Shown here one piece after another: positions 1 through 11,146 of a stretch of 64,000 bases of DNA. The notes under the pieces were generated by a model, which searched no databases, was not told the DNA's origin, and was given only the letters and a program-made list of their open reading frames with translations. This stretch comes from Monomorium pharaonis (lineage: Eukaryota; Arthropoda; Insecta; Hymenoptera; Formicidae), in the NCBI RefSeq assembly GCF_013373865.1, contig NC_050470.1:30363585-30427584 (forward strand), read 5' to 3'. Every line of letters starts with the position of its first letter. Positions within the stretch are counted from its first letter, which is position 1. The position numbers and the translations under genes were made by a program.

Positions 1-2476
1 GCGACCGATCGCTCTTATCTTCAGCCATAAATCACCCGCTCTCACTGCCACTTAGATTACGCGCTAATTATATAGAAAGTCTGAAAACGCGAGCGGCAGA
101 TGCATTATTAATTTCTTTAACGATACTAATTGCGGCGATATTGTGCGGGTGCGTATATATTTCTCTGTCTCTCTTTCTCTCTTCTCTAACATCCGGAAGC
201 TAATTTCGTACGTAAAACGAGATATTAGGGAATCCCCGTAAACGTGCGCTCGTTCGCAACATACCGCGGACTAATTGTAAGTACATACTTTAGACCGCAC
301 GTAGCGACTATTTCAATAATGATGATTTCTACATCGAGCACAAGTGAAACTTTTCACTGACGCGCGAAATCCACAGCGCACGATGATTTTGCGGATAGAG
401 ATATGACTCGTTTCCGTTTTGATTATAACGCTGATTATAACGCAAGACGAAGAAAGAACAATCTCGCGAAAATATATTATGAATATATTAATCGGCTGAG
501 CTCAAGGCATTTTGTAAGAAGTCTTAACGAATCGTTACGGCGCTCTACGGCACATCCAGGCCGTCGGAATGTATACGTAGGAGTTGGAAATGTTCCTTAC
601 GTAGCGCTATCAAGTAACGTGAAACTTTGCATTCTACGCCGGTACACCGGTAACGTAATATTCCATATCGAGACGCAGAAAAATTTCACAATGGTACTAC
701 TGCTACGTGACGCGAACGGTTTCGAACATAATCACCGCGCGCAATTATTCGTGTACTTTCACTTGTTGCAGTTTGCAGTGCGCGGCTAGTTCTCAATGGT
801 ACGTCGATACTTCGAGAGTTTGCCAACATTTCTTCGCATTCCTAGTTAAGCGATGAGAGACCGAACCAACATTACGCGCACGTTTTTTCCCATCCTGCCC
901 TCCGCTACAGTATCTGATACACACACACACACACACACACGCGCGCGCGCATATATATATAGAAAGTATAGTAAGAGACATCTTACATATCTTACGTATT
1001 GTGCGTTACAAAATGCAAATCGCAGTACGTTGGAAAACTCCAATGAGTGGTCTGCTGCGCATGTAAATATTTGCTGGCGGATTAATTAAGCTGAACGCGT
1101 ACGTGTGTTGCGCTTACGCAGAATCGTTCCTATATTAATGGAAAATATCACGCCGATAGAATTGATTAATTGCAGGATGATAAACAAGAGAGATGTAGGA
1201 TCCGACGGGTAACACTGGAGCACAATGAGAAACCAGCCGGGAGATAAAACAAGTTGAAGATGCTATTTCACATCTGTCATGAAAGGATTCTTGCGGGAAC
1301 GCGGCGCGAAACTAACAAGCATTTATGTTTAATAGCATGTAAACATAAATGATTAACCACAGATTGATAAATGACGGACTATTTTGAACGAGAACTCGAG
1401 CGAATCCACTGCGCATATGGAAATCTGCTGCAGTATGAGTCAAGCTAAAGTTTATGCGTTCTCTGCGCGTTTATTGTACAAAATACTTTACAATACTATG
1501 CTAAATAGAATTAATTAATGATTTTTTTGTTTTGTTCCATTCAAAGTATATGTTTAAATGTAGAGAAATATTTCTGCCGCAGAAATAAAAGGTATTTGCG
1601 GACAGAATGACTGAATAATTTTTTTCTTTTAATTTTCAAGGCGCGTACGATGCGGTTTCCTCCCTCTTAACGATCTGTTTCAGGGGCATCCTGCGCATTG
1701 CACATTTTCATGACGTGCACTTATGCACAAGTAATCCTAGCCGAAAGGATTGAGACGTTATGAATAGAGCCATTATTATTAGGTAAATGACTTGGTTCGG
1801 TATTGTGCATGCTATGCTTAAAGAGAATTCAAGCGTTGTTCGAGAGAAGAAGAATGAGTCAAGACATAGTCAAGAGTCATCGTGAATGACAGTAAGTAGG
1901 ATAAATTCCGATTCATAATAAATCTCAATTATTTTGGTCTTTGTTCCGAGTTTTGAGTCATTCTCCATCGCGCAAGTGAATAATGAAAAATTTTTAATTC
2001 GATAAGAGATATCTGACAAGTAAGGGATAAAGCAGAAAGAAAAATTATGAAAGAGATATTATAAATTATATTGTAACATGGACATTCGTCAGTGTACGTC
2101 TTTTGTCCTTCGTGAAAAGAACCCCGGGGAACCTTGGCCGCACGTGACGTATCGTAAGAGACAATAACGCGGTAGCGGCGCAAAACGTGGCATTAAACGC
2201 AAGAGCGATTTAAGGATTTATTCGTGCGTAAATCCAGACGCACGTGCGCACCGACTATCGCGTGCGCGCAACGCGGTCTGTTCGAAAGTAGAAGCTGCAA
2301 GTTTTATCACGTGGTGTTAGATTAATCAACCGCTTTATCATAACGGCGGATAGTGCGTAATAGTGCGTTGCGAAAAAATGTGCTTGCGAAAGCCAACAGG
2401 AAGTCGAGACGAAGTGAAATCTGAATGAGTACAAAAAATCAAATTTAAATTAATTGTTGATTCATGCAAGAGACTA
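1..2476. other. Non-coding flank
   Basis: No supported gene. It contains a compound dinucleotide repeat (919-960) and mixed-composition unique sequence. The 128-codon ORF at 403-789 shows no recognisable domain and is not called. Confidence 0.5.
919..960. repeat. Compound (AC)n(GC)n(AT)n repeat
   Basis: About ten AC, five GC and five AT dinucleotides form an uninterrupted alternating purine-pyrimidine tract. Confidence 0.95.
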
Positions 2477-2903
2477 TACTGACAGAAAAATTATTGCAAT
2501 TACCATAATTTAACTATAATTGTGGTCATTTTCTATCAACCATATACTTGTAGTTTTGACCATAAAAATTATAGTTATTACTACATAAATAATAAATAAA
2601 GATTTAAAAAATCGTTATATTTATTACTATAATTGTAACTGCATTAACTATATTACATTATATAAAAATGTTTCTTTTATTTATACTAATCATATCAAAT
2701 TTTATATTAATATATAAAATTATAATTTTATATTAATATATAAAATTATCATTATATAATTTGTAATAAAATTTTTTAGTTAACGGAATTATAAACACAT
2801 GTTATTATTATTAGCAACATTTTAGCAAAATAACTACATAGAGGTTCTAATTATAATTTTTTTGCTATGCAATTATAGTTAAATTATCACTTTTCTCTCA
2901 GTG
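2477..2903. mobile_element. MITE with TA duplication (Tc1/mariner-like)
   Basis: The left end tactgacagaaaa and the inverted right end (cactgagagaaaa on the other strand) are near-identical, and both are followed inward by a shared ATAATTTAACTATAATTG-like block. TA dinucleotides flank both ends (2475-2476 and 2904-2905). The interior is AT-rich and non-coding. Size, ends and TA target suit a non-autonomous Tc1/mariner-type element. Confidence 0.55.
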
Positions 2904-2905
2904 TA

Positions 2906-5900
2906 AAATCCTGCGAACGTAAATGTTCTGTTCAGTTATTTATTTATATTGAAAACTCTACAAAAGTAGGAAAGAAGCAAAATAATTTATTTTATATAAA
3001 TTTAATTTTCCAATAAAGAAACTAAAAATATTGTTACTAAAAATAGAGTTTCAAAAATAATTAATAAAATTAAGAAGCGACACTAAAATTCATTTATGTA
3101 ATACTTCTTTTATAGCATGTTTGTATATTCATAAGCAATCTAACGTAGAATATTCAAATGATGGCCAACAAGCATTTGCGTATGTATACAGTTTACTTAA
3201 CATCAGTCTTCAATAAAAAATTTTATGTTACGTGCTGTTAACTGTACATCGATGAAAGACGTTGAATTAAAGTTTGATGTTAGACATCCTTATCAAATTA
3301 ATCTCACGAATGCGATAATAAATATTTCTAGTTTAATATTTTTCTAAAACTCAACAAAAAAAAAACGAACAGAAAATATTTAATTAATTAATAAGTTTCA
3401 AATTTTTTTTCTTGTAATATAAAAATTTTAACTATTTTTGTATCAAATGTTATATCAACTGTTTTTATTGTATTGTTTTTCCATTTCTCAGCGATTTATA
3501 TTTATAGAGTAATAAAAAATGTGTTTCATATAAAAGTTTCTTATCTAATGTTGATTTTTAAGTCTTAAATACATAAATGATTCAAGAATATATATATTTA
3601 CAATCTTTAAATACACAAGTATTACATTTTCCTCTATCTCGTGTGTGTGTGTGTGTGTACAATAAAAAAATTAGAATTCATATAGATTTATTAAAGCAAA
3701 TAATTTTTCTTCTATATTTTCTCTATAACTTTTATTGTGTTAACGTACACATTGCACGCACAGAAACAATTTTGAATGAAAATTATCACCGATGAATAGT
3801 ATACCGATGGAATTCCATCAGTTTACGATTCTTACATGCGTCATGGATGTGCTTATCTCGTATTTGTTCTGGATCACACATTGTCTACTCGACGGAAAAT
3901 AAAAAAGGAAAGGAAGTGATACGCGCGGTGAAGTTTCCGTCGAAAGGTTTGCCTCGAATCCGCTTTTCGAACACGATCCGGAATATCATGTTTTTCACTT
4001 ACTATTGCCAATATGCAGCGCAGTGGAATGAATTAATTTTACACACAATTTAAGACTCGACCTTAAATACACGCAACTTCATATATCCGAAGCGGATCTT
4101 GCGAGGCAAACGCCGACCTCGACTCGCTCCGTCTCCGAATTCCTCGTACGAGTTTTGCAGAATCTCTATCTTATAATGTTTCTTTTTAATCGATAAGATA
4201 AACCAAAGATTCTTACTTCTTTCCTCTCAGGCTCTCAGAGATCAGCCGGCATGGCGCGCTCCGCCTCGACAGCAGAATAATCCCGTTGGCGAGAGAGACG
4301 AAGGCGAGCCCTACCCGGTTAAGTCCTCGTCACCAAGATAAAACACCGCGCACAGAATAGAATGAAAAAAAATTAAAAAAGAAAAGAAAAGAATAAGCGA
4401 CAAAGAAGAGGAGAAGAAGCAAGACGCCCACGCGATCGCGCCGCGCGGTCGAGAGCGACTCGCCGACTGCGACTGCGACTGAGTGACTGACTGACCGACT
4501 CCTCCGGCCGCTCCGGTCGGCGTGTGTACCGTCACCGTACTTGCATCGACACACGTATACCATGCGCTTGGCATCCAAGCGCTCCCCGCCCGTGCCTCCG
4601 CGGGCCTTTCGTTTCCAGTTCCATTCCAAAGCCCGACCCAACGTGGCCCCAACGTGCCTTTTGTTGCATCTCCTCGTCCGCTCCGCTCCACTCCGCGCGC
4701 GAGCAACGCTCGACCGCTCTTCCGACGACCGGTTCAACGCGTTATCTCTCCCTGCGTCGCTTTGGACCGCTCTACATACGAGGCGGAGATCTGCCGAGTG
4801 CAATTAGCCCGTAAAACCGATCGAGGAGCCAAGCTTAGTTTAAGCAAGCTTTCTATCTCCGTTAATTTAAATAAAACATGACAGCGGATCGCAAAGACTG
4901 TCGCCGCAATCGTCGGATTTTAATCGTGTTTGATCGTCGTAATGTAATTGGTTACTTGGCGTTATTAACGCCCCATCGAATCCTTCAACTAGATCGCAGT
5001 CGCCAATTGACAGTTTTTTTTTTATGCGATCTTTATTTTCATATTTGACGTTTAGTTCGTTTTTAAGCAATAAATAACTAGTTTCACCTCAACACATTTA
5101 TGTGTAAAAAAAGAATATTAAGATTTTGTTTTACTCAGAAAACTTTTCCCACTTTATTCCGAATAGATCATCATGTGAGAAGCTGACAGAGAAAAGGAGC
5201 GAGAGGAAAAAAGATTAAGGAATATCGAATGTACACACAAGTTACATTCTAACGAGTTTATAATTTATGATGATGGTGTTATTCAGTATGGAACGTCCAA
5301 AAACCGGTACTTTATAACTATAGTGTAGTACGGCTTCGAGCCGAAACATGAAACCTCGATAACAACCTTGCTGTATAATCGATTCTGAAGCATCGAGTTG
5401 CATCGAAGCACCTCGACCGTGGACAGTACGTGCGTACGAGCTCGTAGTAAAAGAATTTCCTTAAAAATATAAACGCGTTAAATAAGCGACGAAACATATG
5501 ATAATCATAAATATCTCTACAAAAATTCACCGCTATAGTTGGCCTTGCTTATATAAATTGCAAGTGCTTAAAATGACAAGATTTGATTCTTATCAGCGTA
5601 CTGAGGCGTGCGCGTAGGATTCCGATCAGCTCTTCAAAAACATAACATCTTAAATTTGATCAAAACAGATTACGAACAGATAAAAATATAGATTTTCTGG
5701 AATGTAAATTTGAAAGATTTAGAAACTATTTTAGAAACAAACTAATCAAGATATAGTTATCGAAATTCTGGATTGTTATATATAATTATCGAAATTTAGA
5801 TTAAACGAAAGAAATCTAAGCGCATGGTCAATCGAATATTTTTTCCGCGTTTTTTCATACTTCAGTTGAATTGGAACACGTTCCACATTCATAGACTCAA

Positions 5901-6434
5901 GGCCGTGGACCTCATCAAGCCTTATTGCTAGGCAACCCAATATACTTTCTTGTAAAGAAGTTGCTCATCTACCTCATCAAGCACGTGTATCGTTTAATAA
6001 TTATTAAAGATGATATTAATTATATCTTTTGTAATTTAATTTTACCTGTCTTAAAAATCATATTTAAAAAAAAAAATCAAATACAAATTATGGAAAAAGT
6101 ACTAATATTCATTCTAAATATCTTGTTAAGCATGATAAATTTAATTTATTATTATTATATAAATATTAATTATCTTCTCTAATGTGTATAAATAAATTTT
6201 TTATAAGTTTTAAATAATTACTTTTTAATTATAACTTAAACATGTATTTAATAAATAATTTTTAAAATTATTTATAATTTCACTTTCGCACAGTTAATAC
6301 AAGAGTGTAAACATTGTGATTCTACACAATTAATATAAGATTAAATAATCGCATAATATTATGTTAAATATTATAAAATATACGCAGGTACACACCTTTA
6401 AAATAGGCTTGGTTCATTTACATTGTATTACGTT
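2906..6434. other. Non-coding stretch with GC-rich block
   Basis: AT-rich sequence, interrupted at about 4,080-4,880 by a CpG-rich block with ORFs open on both strands. That block could be a promoter or 5' UTR region, but no start or splice site can be assigned. A (GT)n tract lies at 3641-3658. Confidence 0.5.
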
Positions 6435-6911
6435 CTATGACATAATAATATTTTTTATTCTATCATATATATTTGGCTCATTGCTATCTCTTATATACAG
6501 GACAGAAGTTCTCTGCAAAATATCGGATTCGATATCCTGCTGCGATGTATTTACATTACAAATACCTTCACTTTCATCGCCGACATTTAAATTATCCAAC
6601 TTATGCGTTACGTCGGGTCTGATATGCACGGAATCTTCGGAAATGTTTTCTTGTGTGGGATTTCTGTAATTACGATCGTAAATCGACACTATTGACATTC
6701 TCCTTACATAATCTATATCGATTTGCGGGTCTGCGGTAATTTTCAGCGTTCCAAAGTTTATTGTAGCTTCCAAAGTAGAGTGCATTTTATCCCATTCCCA
6801 TTTCCAGCGTACATACGTCTTAGCTTCGCGAGCTAGTAGAATCATTTTCTTTCTTCTCGAAAGACGCTTGATTTTTATAAACGGTCTCGGTATCCTCTTT
6901 ATTTTTCCCAT
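6435..6911 (-). CDS. Unrecognised intronless 158-residue protein
   Basis: An uninterrupted ATG-to-TAG frame lies inside strongly AT-rich DNA. Its codons use all bases in a balanced way, unlike the surroundings. The N-terminus is very basic (MGKIKRIPRPFIKIKRLSRR), followed by KTYVRWKWEWDKMHSTLEAT and an acidic, Asn/Asp-rich C-terminal half. No signal peptide, membrane segment or known motif was recognised. A TATA-like atataaaa sits directly before the start, and an AATAAA on the same strand lies about 280 bp past the stop. It could be a small lineage-specific gene, a retrocopy, or the last exon of a larger gene. I do not recognise the family. Confidence 0.5.
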   Translation of the reverse strand: MGKIKRIPRPFIKIKRLSRRKKMILLAREAKTYVRWKWEWDKMHSTLEATINFGTLKITADPQIDIDYVRRMSIVSIYDRNYRNPTQENISEDSVHIRPDVTHKLDNLNVGDESEGICNVNTSQQDIESDILQRTSVLYIRDSNEPNIYDRIKNIIMS

Positions 6912-7910
6912 TTTTTATATATGTTGTACAAAAAAATTAACACAATTAATGAACTACTTAGTTGTTATATATTACTTTAAATTGCTTCACTCTTATTCCT
7001 TTTTAATATTAAATAAGATATGTAATGTCCTGAAAGCAATAAATATTCTTTTCAATCATTCGCAGTAATTAATATAATTAATATTTATAACTAATAAGTT
7101 ATAATTACATTAAATAATCTATTAACAAACTATTACATATAATTTAATTTTTTCCATGTTAAGCATTTTGACTCGCGTTTTTAATACTTATCATAACTAA
7201 TAATTTATTTTATTCTTATTCATTTTAAATGATGACTGCGACAACATTTTGCTAATACAAAATGTCATACAATGGGCAATAATCACGTGTGTGAAGTTAG
7301 CATCTCAAAGTTTAGCATCTCACAAAAATACTGCAGAATTACTTGCATCCAGCATAGTTCTACAGTTCTTGATAGGTTTCAACAATAGTTCCGTTAAATT
7401 ACCTATTTTAATTATATTTTTATAAATGAAATGCTAACTTCCAAAATCACATAATAGCGTATTTCGAATATACGACCACAGAGAAAACTAAATCTATAGA
7501 TATTCTATAAAATAGATATTCTATCGTTTAAAGACATCCTGTCAATAGTTCTGATGATTAAATTAATTATAAAAAATTTTTTGTTACAAAACATACGTAT
7601 ATATGCGTATACGTCTGCGCACGTGAATTTGGTGTAACTGGCATCACAGATAGATAAAATTAATTAATTTAAAAAATTTAGAAAGTATTTTTCAACAACT
7701 ATCTTGATGGAAAACTTGTATTTATAGGTCTAAATATAAAATGCTGGTCGAATATCGACAGTTCTATTTATTTTAACGCAGGTCTCATATAGTTCCAGAC
7801 GCGTACAATAATTTTCTAAAAAGTTCCGGTGATATAAACAATTAAAACATTTTTTAAACAATTATTTTGCCCCAAAAATTTGAATTTTGAGGGCTAGACG
7901 TGAGATGCTG

Positions 7911-8110
7911 TCTCTCCCTGTCTCTCCCCGTCTCTCCCTGTCTCTCCCGGTCTCTCCCCGTCTCTCCCGGTCTCTCCGGATCTCTCCCCGTCTCTCCCGG
8001 TCTCTCCCCGTCTCTCCCGGTCTCTCCCCGTCTCTCCCGGTCTCTCCCCGTCTCTCCTCGTCTCTCCTCGTCTCTCCCGGTCTCTCCCCGTCTCTCCCTG
8101 TCTCTCCCGG
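7911..8110. repeat. 10-bp minisatellite, 20 copies
   Basis: Exactly twenty units of consensus tctctcccNg, with N alternating mainly C and G so that a 20-bp higher-order unit is visible. The ORFs on both strands across it encode only repeats and are not genes. Confidence 0.95.
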
Positions 8111-8129
8111 TTTCACCCGAAAAATTTAA

Positions 8130-8612
8130 ATGTTTAAAAAATGTTTTAATTATTTATATCACCGGAACTCTTTAGAAAATTATTATACGTGTCCGTATCT
8201 ATATGGGAACTGCGTTAAAAGAAATAGAACTGTCGATATTCGACCAGCATCTCACGTCTAGCCTTCAAATTTCAAGTTTTCCGAGCAAAATAATTGTTTA
8301 AAAAATGTTTTAATTAATTATATCACCGGAACTTTTTAAAAAATTATTGTACGCGTTCGGAACAATATGAGAACTGCGTTAAAATAAATAGAACTGTCGA
8401 AATTTGAACAGCATCTCACGTCTAGCCCTCAAAATTCAAGTTTTTCGGGCAAAATACTTGTTTAACAAATGTTTTAATTAATTATATCACCGGAACTTTT
8501 TAGAAAATTATTGTACGCGTCCGGAACAATATGAGAACTGCGTTAAAATAAATAGAACTGTCGATATTCGACCAGCATCTCATGTCTAGACCTATAAATA
8601 CAAGTTTTCCAT
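8130..8612. repeat. Three direct copies of a 164-bp unit
   Basis: The marker accggaact occurs at 8161, 8325 and 8489, an exact 164-bp spacing. The units share GAACTGCGTTAAAA, ATAGAACTGTCGA and CAGCATCTCACGTCTAG. One inverted copy is in the left arm (near 7740-7900). Confidence 0.9.
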
Positions 8613-9046
8613 CAAGATAAGTGTTGAAAAATACTTTCTAAATTTTTTAAATTAATTAATTTTGTCTATCTGAGATGCCAGTTACACCAAAATCCACGTG
8701 CGCAGACGTATATGCATATATACGTATGTTTTGTAACAAAAAATTTTTTTTATTAATTTAATCATCAGAATTATTGACGTATGATATAGGACGTCTCTAC
8801 ACGATAGAACTCTATAGATTTAGTCTTCTCTGTAGTCGTATATTCGAAATACGGTGAGATGCTATTATGTAATTTTGGAAGTTAGCATTTCATTTATAAA
8901 AATTTAATTAAAATACGTAATTCAACGAAACTATTGTTGAAATCTATCAAGAACTGTAGAACTATGCTGGATGCAAGTAATTCTGCAGTATTTTTATGAG
9001 ATGCTAAACTTTGAAATGCTAACTTCAGACACGTGCAATAATCGCA

Positions 9047-10900
9047 GTGAACTCCATACTATAGTACATATGCTATACATATTACTTTAATGAGTCCTAT
9101 ATTATATATATTCTATATACTATAGCATATTATGAATGTACTGTAGCACAAAATTCACTGGATTATCAGTCTGCTATTGCCACCTAGTGACCGAAAGTAT
9201 CATATTCTGCGTCGAGTAAATCCACCATCAGTACACAACATCGTATACATACCTAACAAACTATCTGTTTTTGGTGATATATTCAAGATCGAGTATATTT
9301 GGCCTTCATTCGATACTCTATGATCTATTAATATTTGGACTATTAAATAGCTGTAATATTTTTATTACACCAATAGTACGGCACGAAACTGCGCAGCACT
9401 GACTATGATCTACTGCAGCCCCTGTGGCTGACTACTAACGTACTAACTGCTGGAAGTAGTATACTCCGCCATCTGGTCATACTTTGTTAACCATTCAGCA
9501 AACTGAGAACTTACTTGATATATTTCTGTAATATCGACAGTGTTACTCGATTGTAAAATAATTACATTATATATTGATTATTATAAAACGAAGATTTTGA
9601 ATATCTGGTGCTACTCGAGTTTTAAATAAAATAATAATAATAAAATTAAATAAATTTTCGTCAAAAAAATGTAAAAACAAAATTTTAAATAATTATTTTT
9701 AAAATATATTAAAATATATTAAAATTAATCAAATGTCTAATAATTAAAAACATTTTTAGCGATTGCCTATTCTTTTGCAAAACTGTATGGATTATAATTT
9801 CACTAAATAATTATGTAATAAACAGAAAGAACTCGTGCATATAGATATACTTATAAATATGTATGTATCATTATTCATATCTATGTTGTCTAGAATTCAT
9901 AACTTCTTTCATTCTATTATTTCGGATTTTAGAATAAATTCTCATATACAGTTACATTACTTGCCTCTTATTTCAAGATAAAAAACAACTTTCAAAATTT
10001 ACATAACTACCTTAATAAAGGTCACCTGTCAACAGAATCAAAGAATTAGCTTCAGCTTATTAAAGATATATGATACTTTTATGCGTCTTTTGAAGTAACA
10101 AGAAATGTGAAATATTGAGATCTCGTGTCTCTTAAAATAATATAAAATATAAGATATCAACAGATGAGAAAAATATAAAATATTAGTAGATAAAAGGAAT
10201 AAAATGTTACCGTTATGTCATACATTGCAAGAAGGTTCGTAAAAATCGTTAGTTGGATAAAGTTAGATTCGTATCTACATTGATTGATTTAATTATTACG
10301 GAAAGAAAATGCGACATTTTTTAAAATCAATTTCAATTATGTAGAACCTAAAATATTAACTTTATAACCACAATGTAACTTCAGTATTCATTTTAAATGA
10401 CCGCAATTATAGTCGGTTTCGCTTCCCAACGACGTGAAAGTTTAACAGACGTCTAACAGACGTCCTAATCCTACAAATCTTCTTTTACAGAACTTCTCGA
10501 AGAGAAAGAGAGCGAGAGAGATGTTCTATAGATTTTCTTTAGAGTTATTTTTCTAAATTTAATTATATTTTTTAAAGTTAAAGGAAAAAAATTAAAAAAT
10601 ACAAATCTCGATATCATTACGATTTTCGTGAGTTTATATTTAAACTAGATGAAACGATTTTTCCATTTATTTGTGCCGTTGAAAACATAACGATAATTAA
10701 TGAAGAATATATCTTTCCAGCATCAAAAATTAAACTCACTAAAAATTTCATGCCCTTCAAATAACCAAAGCAGTGAATAATTATATACATCTTCCAAAAT
10801 TTTTATGTTTAAGTACTACTTTGATATGTGCAATATCATCTTCAATACAACTTCCATAAAAATTCCCAAATAATAAAAATTCATCTTTACGTTAAGCAAC
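9047..10900. other. AT-rich non-coding stretch with two CTCF-like motifs
   Basis: No gene seen. Two motifs at 9174-9193 and 9463-9480 resemble the CTCF core in the same orientation (reverse complements gtcactaggtggcaatag and atgaccagatggcggagt). The remainder is AT-rich. Confidence 0.4.
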
Positions 10901-11136
10901 GTCGATATTATTAGATTAAAAACAAAATACTTGACAATAGCTTATTTGCTGAAATTGGCTTATGTTTACCACTATGGATTAATCCTTCTAAAAAAAAAAA
11001 AAAAAAACGTTGAATAAGGCACAACCACAGGTAGCGCTTCCGCGCTTCGGCGTCGGGCGGAAAGAATCTGCGCACGTGCACCGGGCACGACCGACCTGAC
11101 CTGACCGAAGCAAAGGGATGATCAATAACTTCCAGG

Positions 11137-11146
11137 ATATATAAGG
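11137..11146 (+). promoter_or_regulatory. Candidate TATA box
   Basis: atatataagg lies at the right edge of a GC-rich block (11,030-11,130), followed 25-35 bp downstream by GC-richer transcribed-looking sequence. No coding exon could be tied to it. Confidence 0.25.

Larger units (their letters stand above)
7275..9046. mobile_element. Foldback-type element with long terminal inverted repeats
   Basis: The left arm (about 7275-7910) is repeated in inverted orientation on the right (about 8465-9046). For example, GAAGTTAGCATCTCAAAG at the left and its mismatched reverse complement near 9004-9030 share the same inward order over more than 500 bp. The core holds a 10-bp minisatellite (7911-8110) and three direct copies of a 164-bp unit. 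No coding capacity for a transposase was seen. It resembles foldback or Tc1/MITE-derived snapback elements; the class is undetermined. Confidence 0.8.

Noticed and set aside
403..789. 128-codon + strand ORF
   Set aside because: No domain and no promoter or splice context; length is within chance expectation for this composition.
7862..8175. Repeat-only proteins (GETGRDGERP and SLPVSPRLS types)
   Set aside because: Pure translation of the 10-bp minisatellite in several frames; no sign of coding.
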